Assembly: GCA_012728835.1 (NCBI GenBank)
Contig: JAAYEJ010000052.1
Coordinates: 1-51,786 of the forward strand
DNA length: 51,786 nt
Source: Candidatus Brocadiaceae bacterium
GTDB lineage: Bacteria; Planctomycetota; Brocadiia; SM23-32
Direction: 5' to 3'
Part shown: in pieces, positions 16,568 through 24,838 of the stretch
How the letters are laid out: each line of letters opens with the position of its first letter
Position numbering within the stretch: the first letter of the stretch is position 1
Notes under the pieces: model-generated
The model's input: the letters and a program-made list of their open reading frames with translations, nothing else
Databases searched by the model: none
What the model was told of the DNA's origin: nothing
Made by a program: the position numbers and the translations under genes

Positions 16568-17350
16568 CTATCCGCCCAGCTCGCGCCTCGCAAACTCCAC
16601 GGCCCGGCGGAAGACGCGCAGGCCCTCCCCTACCTCCTTGAGCCCCTCGCGCGGCCAGCGCGGGTCCTGCAACGGCAGGCAGTGGCGTTCCGGGTGCGGC
16701 ATCATCCCGACGATGCGCCCCGTCGGATCGCAGATGCCGGCGATGTCGTCCATCGACCCGTTGGGGTTCCAGGGATAGCCGCCGGCCGCGCCCTGCGCAT
16801 CGGTGTAGCGGCAGACGATCTGCCCGTTGCGCCGCAGTTCGTCCAGCACCTCGGGGCGTTCGACGACGAACTTCCCCTCGGCGTGGGCCACCGGCAGGTA
16901 GAGGCGCTCGCCCGCCTCGAAGAGCGCACACCGGCTCTCGGGCGCCGTCAGGTAGGTCCACCGGTCTTCGAACGTGTGGGAATCGTTGGACGTCAGCGTC
17001 GCCTGCCGCCGCCACCGCTCCAGCCCGGGCAGCAGGCCGGTCTTGACGAGCACCTGGAAGCCGTTGCAGACCCCGAGTACGAGCTTGCCGGCCTTCAGGA
17101 ACCGCTCCAGCGGCTCGCGCAGACCGGCCAGCAGCTCGTTCGCCAGCACCTGCCCGGCGCCCAGGTCGTCGCCGTAGCTGAACCCGCCGGGGATGGTCAG
17201 GACGTGATGCCGATCCAGCTCGGACGGATCGGCCCGCAGGGCGTTGACGTGCAGGGAGGTCGTGCGGGCGCCGGCCAGTTGAAACGCGAACTCCGTCTCC
17301 CGGTCGCAGTTGGTCCCGGCCGTTCGCAGAATGAGCACGTTGACGGGCAT
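16568..17350 (-). CDS. purQ: Phosphoribosylformylglycinamidine synthase, glutaminase subunit
   Basis: A 260-residue class I glutamine amidotransferase. The N-terminus VLILRTAGTNCDRETEFAF, the PGGFSYGDDLGAGQ loop, the nucleophile Cys95 in GVCNGFQVL and the His-x-Glu of MMPHPERHCLP form the complete catalytic set. It supplies ammonia from glutamine to the PurL synthetase in the fourth step of purine biosynthesis. The length and the NDSHTFEDRW and YPWNPNGSMDDIAGI regions fit the stand-alone PurQ that works with a separate small PurL and PurS. Neither of those genes is in the window. A promoter at 17410-17438 makes this a separate unit. Confidence 0.95.
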   Translation of the reverse strand: MPVNVLILRTAGTNCDRETEFAFQLAGARTTSLHVNALRADPSELDRHHVLTIPGGFSYGDDLGAGQVLANELLAGLREPLERFLKAGKLVLGVCNGFQVLVKTGLLPGLERWRRQATLTSNDSHTFEDRWTYLTAPESRCALFEAGERLYLPVAHAEGKFVVERPEVLDELRRNGQIVCRYTDAQGAAGGYPWNPNGSMDDIAGICDPTGRIVGMMPHPERHCLPLQDPRWPREGLKEVGEGLRVFRRAVEFARRELGG

Positions 17351-17409
17351 CGGATGGGCCTCGGTTGGGGTCTGGCGGCACCGCGCCGCACGTCACGGCG
17401 ACGGACGCC

Positions 17410-17438
17410 ATTCTAATGCGCCCGGGGCCGTTTGCCAA
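17410..17438 (-). promoter_or_regulatory. Promoter of purQ
   Basis: On the minus strand TTGGCA (17438-17433) and TAGAAT (17415-17410) are separated by 17 bases. The predicted start is near 17403, about 53 bases before the purQ ATG. It lies wholly within the 98-base gap after the lipoprotein gene. No PurR-type palindrome was recognised. Confidence 0.6.
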
Positions 17439-17448
17439 CCGCCGCCGG

Positions 17449-19959
17449 TCACGGCCCGCCGACGGGCCCCACCTCCCCGTCGCCGTCCGCATCCACCCAG
17501 AAGGGGTTGGTCACCGCGACGCCCGGCGGCCCATCGGCCGTCATGCAGTAGAGGGCCGGCAGGGGCCGGGAGCCGCAGACGCGCACGACGAACCAGGAGT
17601 CCCGCGGGGCGTCGAGTTCCAGCAACCGGTCGGCCCGCAGGGCGGCCCCCTCGGGCGCCTCCAGCGTCAGGGTCTCCACCACGTCGCCGTTGCGGTAGAT
17701 GAGCACCGAGCCGGCATCCATCCAGGGCGGGGCGTAGACGCGGAGGGCCAGCCGAACCGGCCGTCCGCCGCCGTCCACGACGCTGCCGATGGGCCGTTCG
17801 TTCATCATGGCTTCGATGAAGGGGCCGTTGCTCACCACGGCGTTGGGCGCGGACTTCAGTGCCCGCAGTGCCCCGGCCAGATCGCCGGCGGTGGGCTCGC
17901 CGTCGCCCGCCGGGCAGTGCAGGAACGTGCGCGCCGTCCCGCACGACGCCCCGCCCAGGTCGCGTGCGCCCGATCCGCCGGTCAGCGCCACACGACGGCC
18001 GGCGTTCAGCAGCGCGAACCAGTGGGACAGCGTTCCCTCCACACGGGCGGGGCCGCAGTCGGTCCGGAGTTCCACCGCGTCGAACGGCGCCCCGAACACC
18101 TCCGGCACACGGCGCTGCCTGAGCGGATCGTAGCCGCTCAGCGCGAAGCAGCCCGCCTCCGCATCGAGCGGATCGTCCACCTGGATCACGGCGTCGGGAA
18201 GCGCCCGGCGCAGCCGCCGCACGACCTCCACGGCGTCCGCCACCGCCGCGATGCCGTGCAGGTCGGCCGGAAGGGGCGTGCCCGGCTCGATCGGGTAGGC
18301 GCTGAAGGCCCCCACACCGTCGATGGCGACCCGCAGCCCGCGGATCAGGCGGCCGTCCCCCGCAGGGGCGCCCGGGAGAGGGACGGCCGGCCACACGGGG
18401 TCCGAGACGACGCCGGCCGCCAGGTCCTCGCCCGCGTTGGCCGCGGCGCGTTCCTCCGCCCGCAGGGGGCTGTCCGGACTGGCGTCGGTGTGCTGGCGGC
18501 AGTCGACGCTCACGTAGTCGCCCGGGTCCACGGCGCGGTCGACCGTCAGGGCCACGGGCACCGTCTCCCCGCACGCTGCCTGCACCCGCTGTGCGCCGCA
18601 TCGGAACAACGGCCCCCGCGACGACACCACCATGGCGGTCGCCGGGGCGTCGGGGCCGACCGGCAGAAGCGGCAGGACGACCGCCCCGGCGCAGAACCCG
18701 ACCGCCGGCGTCCAGGCGCCCACCGGGAACGGCGGGAGCCGCAGCAGCGGGGCCTCCGGGTCCGAAGGCGGATAGGCGGCCGTGCGCACGGCGGCCGGGA
18801 AGGCGAAGCCGTCCTCCAGCACCCGGGTCTGCACCGACACGGCGGCCGGCGGGGCCATGCAGATCGACTGCACGTGGGTGGTGCCGGCCGCGACGGTGAC
18901 CGCCACGTGGCCCTCGGGGGGCCGTCCCGGCCCCCAGAACGCCACGTCGTAGCGTCCGGCCGGCAGGTCCAGCCCGGCCCGCCCGGCGGAGTCCGCCAGC
19001 AGGATCACGGGCGAGCCCCCCCCGGCGGGGGTCACCAGCGCCTCTCCGTCGGCGACCGGCCGGCCGCTGTCGCGATCGGCGATCTGCACCACGAAGCGCG
19101 CCCGCGCCGATTCGGCAAACGGATGGGCGGCCTGCCAGATCTGTTCGGCCCCGCCGACGGCAGCCGTCAGGAGGCGCTCGCACGTGCGCACCTCGCCGGG
19201 CGCGACGTCCAGGCGGGCGTAGCGCAGCTCGGACCGGCCCGCGCGGTGAACGCCCTCGATGGGCAACGCGCCCTCCACGTGGAGCCCCCAGCAGAAGTCG
19301 TCGATCAGCCAGGCCATCCAGCGGGAGGAACTCGACCGACCGGCCGGCATCAGCCCGGCGTCGGGCAGGAACCGCAGCGTCCGCCCGTGGTAGAGCGCAT
19401 CGCCGACCGAGAGCGAACCGATCATCCTCTGGCCGGTGTTCCGGACCCTCGTGACGATCCTCAGGGCCGGGCTGTCGGGCTCCAGCACGTAGGAGGTCGA
19501 GACGGCCAGGGCCTCCCACCCCGGCACGCGGCCCTCGGCGACCACCACGGCGGCCGCGTGCAGGTCGCCGGGCTCCTCGATGTGCACCGCCTCGTAGACG
19601 GGCCGGCGCGCTGCGCCCTCGCCGATGAGGGCAACGAGCAGCCGCATCCGGTCCTCGCCGCCCTGCACGGCGGCGTCGATGACGTTCCCGGCGATCCGCC
19701 GCAGGCCGTCCCGGTCGTCGGCCGCGATCACGAAGCGCGCCAATGCGTTCTGCAGCACGAAGTCGCCCGGGCGCCCCTCGGCCCCGGGCCCGGCCGGCAG
19801 CGGCGACCAGTCCCCCGCGCGAAACGCCCGGCTCGTGCCGGCCATCTCCAGGAGGGGAGGATACCGCGTGGCCGCGTCGACCAGGCCGGGGTCGTCCAGG
19901 TACGCGCACCCCGCGCAGACGGCAACCACGGTGCAGACGAGCAGCAGCCTCCGCGACAT
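17449..19959 (-). CDS. Lipoprotein related to the CehA/McbA metallohydrolases, catalytically degenerate
   Basis: An 836-residue protein with a lipoprotein signal (MSRRLLLVCTVVAVCAGCAY; lipidated Cys18 expected). The N-terminal 300 residues are beta-rich. A short carboxypeptidase-regulatory-like beta domain follows (IADRDSGRPVADGEALV, GRAGLDLPAGRYDVAFWG). From about residue 490 the layout follows the CehA/McbA family of PHP-type hydrolases, including VSNGPFIEAMMNERPIGSVV near the C-terminus. The metal ligands are poor: the usual DLHxH entry motif reads DCRQHTDASPDS, and the expected Asp-Ser-His segment reads TGGSGARDLGG. The family assignment is inferred from motif order; activity is doubtful. 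The protein ends in an acidic calcium-loop-like tail (DADGDGEVG). A promoter lies at 20014-20042. Confidence 0.7.
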   Translation of the reverse strand: MSRRLLLVCTVVAVCAGCAYLDDPGLVDAATRYPPLLEMAGTSRAFRAGDWSPLPAGPGAEGRPGDFVLQNALARFVIAADDRDGLRRIAGNVIDAAVQGGEDRMRLLVALIGEGAARRPVYEAVHIEEPGDLHAAAVVVAEGRVPGWEALAVSTSYVLEPDSPALRIVTRVRNTGQRMIGSLSVGDALYHGRTLRFLPDAGLMPAGRSSSSRWMAWLIDDFCWGLHVEGALPIEGVHRAGRSELRYARLDVAPGEVRTCERLLTAAVGGAEQIWQAAHPFAESARARFVVQIADRDSGRPVADGEALVTPAGGGSPVILLADSAGRAGLDLPAGRYDVAFWGPGRPPEGHVAVTVAAGTTHVQSICMAPPAAVSVQTRVLEDGFAFPAAVRTAAYPPSDPEAPLLRLPPFPVGAWTPAVGFCAGAVVLPLLPVGPDAPATAMVVSSRGPLFRCGAQRVQAACGETVPVALTVDRAVDPGDYVSVDCRQHTDASPDSPLRAEERAAANAGEDLAAGVVSDPVWPAVPLPGAPAGDGRLIRGLRVAIDGVGAFSAYPIEPGTPLPADLHGIAAVADAVEVVRRLRRALPDAVIQVDDPLDAEAGCFALSGYDPLRQRRVPEVFGAPFDAVELRTDCGPARVEGTLSHWFALLNAGRRVALTGGSGARDLGGASCGTARTFLHCPAGDGEPTAGDLAGALRALKSAPNAVVSNGPFIEAMMNERPIGSVVDGGGRPVRLALRVYAPPWMDAGSVLIYRNGDVVETLTLEAPEGAALRADRLLELDAPRDSWFVVRVCGSRPLPALYCMTADGPPGVAVTNPFWVDADGDGEVGPVGGP

Positions 19960-20013
19960 GGCGCCCTCCTCGGCCCCCCCCGCAGCGGGTCCGGCGTTTC
20001 CCCCGACGCCCTG

Positions 20014-20042
20014 AGGATAGCGGCCTGGACGCCGACAGTCAA
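20014..20042 (-). promoter_or_regulatory. Promoter of the CehA-like lipoprotein gene
   Basis: On the minus strand TTGACT (20042-20037) and TATCCT (20019-20014) are separated by 17 bases, with a predicted start near 20007, about 48 bases before the ATG at 19959. The 18-bp tandem repeat begins 25 bases upstream of its -35 element. Confidence 0.55.
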
Positions 20043-20066
20043 GCCGGCAGTCCCTGCCGGTCCGCG

Positions 20067-20202
20067 CCGGTCCGTGTGTCCGTGCCGGTCCGTGTGTCCG
20101 TGCCGGTCCGTGTGTCCGTGCCGGTCCGTGTGTCCGTGCCGGTCCGTGTGTCCGTGTCAGTCCGTGTGTCCGTGTCAGTCCGTGTCAGTCCGTGTGTCCG
20201 TG
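20067..20202. repeat. 18-bp tandem repeat between two divergent promoters
   Basis: Five identical copies of CCGGTCCGTGTGTCCGTG occupy 20067-20156. They are followed by a TCAG-headed variant (20157-20174), a truncated 10-base copy (20175-20184) and another full variant (20185-20202). The array ends on the base before the TTGCAC -35 element of the phosphohexomutase promoter and begins 25 bases from the -35 element of the divergent lipoprotein promoter. A reading frame crosses it on both strands, but no gene is supported there. Confidence 0.95.
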
Positions 20203-20231
20203 TTGCACCTCCGGGGCCGCTCTGGTAAGGT
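20203..20231 (+). promoter_or_regulatory. Promoter of the phosphohexomutase-yraN unit
   Basis: TTGCAC (20203-20208) and TAAGGT (20226-20231) are separated by 17 bases. The predicted start is near 20238, leaving about 29 bases before the ATG at 20267, which has AGGAGA upstream. The tandem repeat directly abuts the -35 element. Confidence 0.5.
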
Positions 20232-20266
20232 GGCAGCCGTACCCTTCTCGATCCAGGAGACCCGAC

Positions 20267-21817
20267 ATGACACTCGCCGACGTGCTGGCCGGCGTCAAGA
20301 GGACCATCAAACGAGATGACATCCGGGGCGTGTATGGGCACACGCTCGACGCGGACTTCGCCTATGCGCTGGGCCTGGCGGTGGCGGAGACCCTGGCGGC
20401 GTCCACAGCCGTGAAGCCGGTCAACGTGGTCATCGGCCACGACATGCGCCTGAGCGGCCCTGTGCTGGCCGCCTCCCTGGGGACCGGCCTCGAGGACGGC
20501 GGCTGCCGCCCCATCCACATGGGCCGCGCCGGCACGGAGTTGGTCGGCTTCCTGCCGGCCCGGTACGGCGACCTCATCGACGGCGGCGTCATGGTGACCG
20601 CCTCTCACAATCCCAAGGAGTACAACGGCTTCAAGCTCTACGGGCGCAGCGGCCTGACGCTGGCGCTGGCGGCGGCGACTCCGCCTCCCGCCCCCGCCGA
20701 CCCGATCTCGCGCCTCGCCGCCGGCATCCGCAAGCGGCGCGTTCCGGACCGGCTGCGGTGGGACGAGTTCGCGCCGGACTACGTGCGCACCGTCCTGGAG
20801 CGGGCGGGCTGCGACCTGAACGCCGCCGGCACGCGTGCGCCGCTGCGCGTCGCCGTGGAGGCGGGCAACGGCATGGGCGGTCCCATCATGCAGGAGGTGG
20901 CCGCGGTGGCCCCGCAGTTCGAATGGACGTTCTCGAACGAGGTGCCCGACGGCAGCTTCCCCATCATCGTGCCCAACCCGCTCCAGGAGCGCTATCAGAG
21001 GATGCTCAGCGACCTGGTCGTCCGCACCGGCAGCGACGTGGGCTTCTGCCTCGACGGGGACGCCGACCGCCTGGCCGTCTGCGACGAACGCGGCCGGCCC
21101 CTGCCGCCGCCGATGGTCACGACGCTGATCGGCCGCCGGCTGCGCCGCCACCTCGGGGAGGAGGCGCGCATCGCGTTCAACCTGGCCACCAGTTGGGTCG
21201 TGCCGGACACGCTGGGCGACCGCCGCAACGTGCTCGGCGACTCCGGCACGCTGATGACGCCCGTCGGCTACGGCAAGATCAAACCGATCATGCACGCCGA
21301 CCCGCGCATCGCGTTCGGCGCCGAGCACAGCGCGCATTACGTGTTCCGCGACTTCTGGTGCTCCGACAGCGGAATGATGGCCTGCGTGCTCATGCTCGAG
21401 ACCGTCACCGACCTGCGCGCGGAAGGCACGCCGCTGTCGGCCGCGCTGGAGGGGTTCCGGAGCCGCTACCATGAGTCGGGCGAGATCAACTTCCAGCTCC
21501 CGGCGGACCGCCCCGGCGACGAGGTGATCGCACAGGCGGTGCGGCGGTTCCGCGACCGCGTGCGGCGGCTCTACGTGGTTGTGGACGACCGCGTACGCAT
21601 GGTGGACGCCTACCCGCCCGACGGCGTAGAGCTGAGCGTCTCGGACGTCCGCGCCGAGGCGGACGACTGGTGGTTCTGCCTGCGTAAGAGCGGGACCGAA
21701 GCCGGCGCGGGCGACATCCTGAGGCTCTACGTGGAGGCCGACGGCGAGCCCGCCCTCATGGAGCAGATGCGCGACGCGCTGATCGAGCTGATCGGGCCGG
21801 AACTGCGCATGGCGTAG
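20267..21817 (+). CDS. Phosphomannomutase/phosphoglucomutase family protein
   Basis: A 516-residue alpha-D-phosphohexomutase. It has the phosphoserine loop VTASHNPKEYNGFK (Ser113), the magnesium loop CLDGDADRLAV, the sugar-binding GAEHSAHYVFRDFWCSDSG and the phosphate-binding C-terminal RKSGTEAGAGDILRLYVEA. The last motif has Ala where SGTEP is usual. The enzyme interconverts hexose 1- and 6-phosphates for polysaccharide or glycan precursors; mannose versus glucose preference cannot be read here. The ATG at 20267 has AGGAGA 8 bases upstream; the open frame extends to 20192 but begins inside the repeat. A YraN-family gene follows after 43 bases. Confidence 0.9.
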   Translation: MTLADVLAGVKRTIKRDDIRGVYGHTLDADFAYALGLAVAETLAASTAVKPVNVVIGHDMRLSGPVLAASLGTGLEDGGCRPIHMGRAGTELVGFLPARYGDLIDGGVMVTASHNPKEYNGFKLYGRSGLTLALAAATPPPAPADPISRLAAGIRKRRVPDRLRWDEFAPDYVRTVLERAGCDLNAAGTRAPLRVAVEAGNGMGGPIMQEVAAVAPQFEWTFSNEVPDGSFPIIVPNPLQERYQRMLSDLVVRTGSDVGFCLDGDADRLAVCDERGRPLPPPMVTTLIGRRLRRHLGEEARIAFNLATSWVVPDTLGDRRNVLGDSGTLMTPVGYGKIKPIMHADPRIAFGAEHSAHYVFRDFWCSDSGMMACVLMLETVTDLRAEGTPLSAALEGFRSRYHESGEINFQLPADRPGDEVIAQAVRRFRDRVRRLYVVVDDRVRMVDAYPPDGVELSVSDVRAEADDWWFCLRKSGTEAGAGDILRLYVEADGEPALMEQMRDALIELIGPELRMA

Positions 21818-21860
21818 CGTCCGGCGCAGGGGCCGGCGTCCCGCATCCCGGAGAGACCCC

Positions 21861-22316
21861 ATGGCCCTCAGACACCTGCCGGGGATCCTGAAACGCCTTC
21901 TCGGCGGGCCCGACGCCCCGCCCGACCCGCGGGCCGCGCTCGGACGTCGCGGGGAGCAGGCCGCCGCGCGCCTGCTCCGGCGCACGGGCTATCGCATCCT
22001 GGAGCGCAACTTCCGCACGCCTCGCGGCGAGATCGACCTGGTCGCCTTCCGCCGCGGCACGCTCGTGTTCGTCGAGGTCCGCTCGCAGACGCAGCCGGCC
22101 CCGTTCGACCCGATCTACACGATCACGCCGCAGAAGCAGGCACGCGTCGTGCGCGCGGCGCACGCCTACCTGGCCGGGCACGCAGGGCGGCACCCGGACA
22201 CCGCCCTGCGGTTCGACGTCGTGACGGTCCTGTTCGCGCCGGACGGCGCCCGGCAGGAGATACGCCACGTCGAGGGCGCCTTCGAGGCCCGCATCCCCCG
22301 GCGCAGGTCCTCGTAG
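21861..22316 (+). CDS. YraN/UPF0102 family endonuclease-like protein
   Basis: A 151-residue protein with the family core LGRRGEQAAARLLRRTGYRI, NFRTPRGEIDLVAFRRGTLV and VFVEVRSQ. The E...EID...EVR pattern resembles the catalytic core of Holliday-junction-resolvase-type nucleases. The biological role of UPF0102 is not established. GGAGAG precedes the ATG. It is probably co-transcribed with the phosphohexomutase. Confidence 0.9.
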   Translation: MALRHLPGILKRLLGGPDAPPDPRAALGRRGEQAAARLLRRTGYRILERNFRTPRGEIDLVAFRRGTLVFVEVRSQTQPAPFDPIYTITPQKQARVVRAAHAYLAGHAGRHPDTALRFDVVTVLFAPDGARQEIRHVEGAFEARIPRRRSS

Positions 22317-22406
22317 ACGCAGGCCCGCTCGCAGCGGATGGCGCGCTGCAGCCCGTCGTCCCGGCCCTGCGCTCGCGGTCCGCAACGGGCTGCGGTGCGG
22401 TTTCGC

Positions 22407-22434
22407 TTGACGGACGAGTCTGCCGGCGTACGCT
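22407..22434 (+). promoter_or_regulatory. Possible promoter of the DUF4236-TPR gene
   Basis: TTGACG (22407-22412) and TACGCT (22429-22434) are separated by 16 bases. The predicted start is near 22441, about 75 bases before the ATG at 22517. The -10 element is weak. Confidence 0.38.
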
Positions 22435-22516
22435 ACATGGCACGCGCGCACACTGCCGCGCAACGCATTCGCAGGAGGCCCGGCAACGGCCGGAAGGGAT
22501 CGGGAGGACAGCGACG

Positions 22517-23548
22517 ATGGGATTTCGTTTCTTTCGCCGGGTGAAGATCGCCCCGGGTGTGCGGCTGAACATCGGCAAGACGGGCGTCACGCCCTCGTTC
22601 GGAGTGCGCGGCGCGCGTGTCACGCTGGGCCGCAAGGGCGCCCGGGCGACCGTGGGCCTGCCGGGCACGGGCCTGTCGTACACCCGGGTCTTCGGGACGA
22701 AACGCGCTCAGCGGTCCCGGCAGGCCCCCAAGGCGTCGCCGGCGCCGCAGCCGGAGAACAAACTCGACCTGAACTTCTTCCAGCGGCTGACCACGCCCAG
22801 GTCGGAGCGGGCGTTCGTCGACGGCTGCAAGGCGTATGTCGCCGGCGACGTCGACAAGGCCTCGGCGGAACTGCGCAGTGCGACGCACCTGGCCGACGCC
22901 TCGTTCCTGGCCGGTTTCCTGGCGATGCAGGCGGACCGCCTGGAGGAGGCCGCTGAGCACCTGCAGCGGGCGGAGACGCAGCACGCCTCGCTCGGCCGCC
23001 ACTTCGAGAAGTACGGCCTGCAGATGGAGCTGGCGCTGTCGATCACCGAGTTCCTGGTCGCACACGTCCGGCCGTGCAGGCGCGGCGTCCTGCTGGGCCT
23101 CGCCGAGGTCTACCAGGCGCAGGACCGGGTGGAGGACGCCCTGGCCTGCCTCCAGCGGCTCCGGCGGGAGGCGCCGGAGGACGTCGTGGTCAGGGCATCG
23201 GTGGTCGAACTCATGCTGGAGGGCGCGCCCGGCGACAAGCGGCGGGCCCGGCAGGTCCTGGAGATCGCCGGCACCGTGGACAACGAGTCGTCCGCCCACG
23301 CCGCGCTGATGCTCTACAAGGCCCAGGCCCTGCGCACGCTGGGTCTGCACGCGGCCGCACGCGACCAGCTCACGGCCGCCGGCCGCAGGAGGAAGGACCG
23401 GGACGACGAGCTGCTGCGCGCCATCCGCTACGAGCGGGCGTGCGTCTACGAGGACCTGGGCCAGGCGGCCCAGGCCCGCCGGGAGTTCGAGAAGCTCTAC
23501 GCCGAGGATCCGTCTCTGGAGGACGTCGCCGAACGCCTCGGCCTCTGA
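22517..23548 (+). CDS. DUF4236 domain protein with TPR-like repeats
   Basis: A 343-residue protein. Residues 1-55 match the DUF4236 pattern: MGFRFFRRVKIAPGVRLNIGK followed by GVTPSFGVRGARVTLG, GARATVGLPGTGLSYT. A basic Pro/Gln linker leads to helical repeats from about residue 95 to the end (SFLAGFLAMQADRLEEAAEHL, LGLAEVYQAQDRVEDALACL, ERACVYEDLGQAAQARREFE), which read as TPRs. DUF4236 is often found at the start of small membrane-associated or phage-like proteins; its function is unknown. No signal peptide or transmembrane helix is visible. GGGAGG lies 9 bases upstream of the ATG. Confidence 0.83.
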   Translation: MGFRFFRRVKIAPGVRLNIGKTGVTPSFGVRGARVTLGRKGARATVGLPGTGLSYTRVFGTKRAQRSRQAPKASPAPQPENKLDLNFFQRLTTPRSERAFVDGCKAYVAGDVDKASAELRSATHLADASFLAGFLAMQADRLEEAAEHLQRAETQHASLGRHFEKYGLQMELALSITEFLVAHVRPCRRGVLLGLAEVYQAQDRVEDALACLQRLRREAPEDVVVRASVVELMLEGAPGDKRRARQVLEIAGTVDNESSAHAALMLYKAQALRTLGLHAAARDQLTAAGRRRKDRDDELLRAIRYERACVYEDLGQAAQARREFEKLYAEDPSLEDVAERLGL

Positions 23549-23593
23549 CGCCCCCCCCACACACGGGTAGCCCCGCGCGTCCTCGCCCGTCGT

Positions 23594-23640
23594 GTCGTCC
23601 TGAGCGCCACTCAGGCGGCGCGAAGGACCTCGCCGCTGCC
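23594..23640. repeat. Dispersed repeat, TGTCnTCCTGAG..GCGAAGGAnCTCGC type
   Basis: This segment starts TGTCGTCCTGAGCGCC and continues to GCGAAGGACCTCGCCG. It resembles the left half of the element at 48289-48397 and the short palindromic repeats common between genes in many GC-rich genomes. The rest of the 299-base gap (23549-23847) holds further imperfect palindromes, such as CACAG..CTGTG near 23650 and GCCTGC..GCAGGC near 23675, with no U-run. Confidence 0.55.
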
Positions 23641-23847
23641 GGTGTGGCACAGCCGCTCTCGCCTGTGCATTCTTGCCTGCACGCAGGCCGTTCAGCCTCG
23701 GACCAACAGCCGAGGGCGGCCTGTCCACGCTCCCTCAGCGGGCTGAAAGGAGGCGGGAGCAGGCTCCGGGAGGATCCGCCCTGTGTCGGCTGCCTTCGTG
23801 AACTACCATGAAGCAGTGAGGGATCAAGCTACGGGGAGGTCAAAACG

Positions 23848-24015
23848 ATGCGATGCTCCGGGGCCTGGCAGTACGTGCCGCAGGATGCCCTGTCGATCCT
23901 GACCATCCGACGGCAGGACGGTCTGCGGCTGGACCTGGAGGTGCGCGGGATCGCTCCCGAGGACCTGGTGGCGCCGCTTCAGACCCTACGCGATGCGTTC
24001 CTCTTCGTTCTGTGA
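23848..24015 (+). CDS. Small uncharacterised ORF of 55 codons
   Basis: An ATG at 23848 preceded by GGGGAGGT 7 bases upstream, one of the best Shine-Dalgarno sites in the window. It opens a frame that ends TGA at 24013-24015. The product begins MRCSGAWQYVPQDALSILTI and ends LQTLRDAFLFVL; it is mixed charged and hydrophobic with no signal peptide or cysteine motif. The last 30 bases overlap the 3' end of the convergent methyltransferase gene. I recognise no family. Support is the ribosome site and start context only. Confidence 0.5.
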   Translation: MRCSGAWQYVPQDALSILTIRRQDGLRLDLEVRGIAPEDLVAPLQTLRDAFLFVL

Positions 24016-24825
24016 GAGGTCCGGTCCCAGCATCGGCAGCCCCGGCTTGCGCACGCGCACGTGCAGGAAGTAGGCCACGACCTGCGCGTCCTGCACGGCG
24101 GGGCACCGCTCGACGACCTCGTCGCTCGGACGCGGCTCCTCCACGCGCTCCGGAACGAAGCCGGCGTCGATCAGCATGTTGAGCCACTGGCTCAGCGTTC
24201 GATGAAACACCGGCGTTTCGAAGTCCGGGATCCCCTTCTTCTCCTCGGCAGGCGCGGCCTGGAAGAGCCACCGGCTCACGCTACCCTCCAGGTTTCGAAA
24301 GTAGTCCCCCACCTCGATCGCGTAGGTCCTTCCGGCCTCGTCCCTCAGGTTGCGTCGGTGCGGCGTGTCGAAACACGGGTGCGTGATCGAGAACTGGAGG
24401 AAGCCGCCGGGCTTCAGGACCCGGAACGCCTCGGCCAGCGCCTTGTCCGTCTCGGGGACGTCCATCAGGCTGACGGTGGCGGCGGCGAAGTCGAACGCCT
24501 CGGCCGGGAACGGCAGTTCAAGGGCACTGGCCAGATGGTAGTCGATGCCCAGCGGCTCGGCTTCCTCCGCCTCCCGAGCATGCTGAATGAACCTCTCGGC
24601 GATGTCGATCGCGGTCATGCGGGCGCCGCGCTTCGCCATCAGGCGCGTGTTGTGGCCCTCGCCGCATCCGATGTCCAGGCCCACCAGGCCCGTGACGTCC
24701 GGCAACATCGCCATGAACGCCGGGGTGTTGAACTGGTCCCGGTAGACGTCCCAGCCGGCGCGCGCCAGGCGGGTCCAGCCGTCCGCGTTGCGGTTCCAGT
24801 ATCGCCCGACCTCCCGATCGTCCAT
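23986..24825 (-). CDS. Class I SAM-dependent methyltransferase
   Basis: A 279-residue protein with a standard methyltransferase fold: motif I GLVGLDIGCGEGHNTRLMA at about residue 50, an acidic strand end in MTAIDIAERF, the ASALELPFPAEAFDFAAATVSLMD segment and AFRVLKPGGFLQFSITHPCF. The C-terminal part (FHRTLSQWLNMLIDAGF) forms the cap seen in small-molecule methyltransferases. The substrate is unknown. It starts 13 bases after the GH20-like gene and is probably co-transcribed with it. Confidence 0.87.
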   Translation of the reverse strand: MDDREVGRYWNRNADGWTRLARAGWDVYRDQFNTPAFMAMLPDVTGLVGLDIGCGEGHNTRLMAKRGARMTAIDIAERFIQHAREAEEAEPLGIDYHLASALELPFPAEAFDFAAATVSLMDVPETDKALAEAFRVLKPGGFLQFSITHPCFDTPHRRNLRDEAGRTYAIEVGDYFRNLEGSVSRWLFQAAPAEEKKGIPDFETPVFHRTLSQWLNMLIDAGFVPERVEEPRPSDEVVERCPAVQDAQVVAYFLHVRVRKPGLPMLGPDLSQNEEERIA

Positions 24826-24838
24826 CGCCCTCTCCCGT

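Noticed and set aside
20067-20202. 18-bp repeat considered as coding (Ser-Val-Cys-Pro-Cys-Arg repeats)
   Set aside because: The reading is frame-locked only because the unit is a multiple of three. No start or ribosome site precedes it and it lies between two promoters.
17365-20319. 984-codon plus-strand frame opposite the lipoprotein gene and through the 18-bp repeat
   Set aside because: The composition is typical of antisense of a GC-rich gene, and the repeat gives a low-complexity tail.
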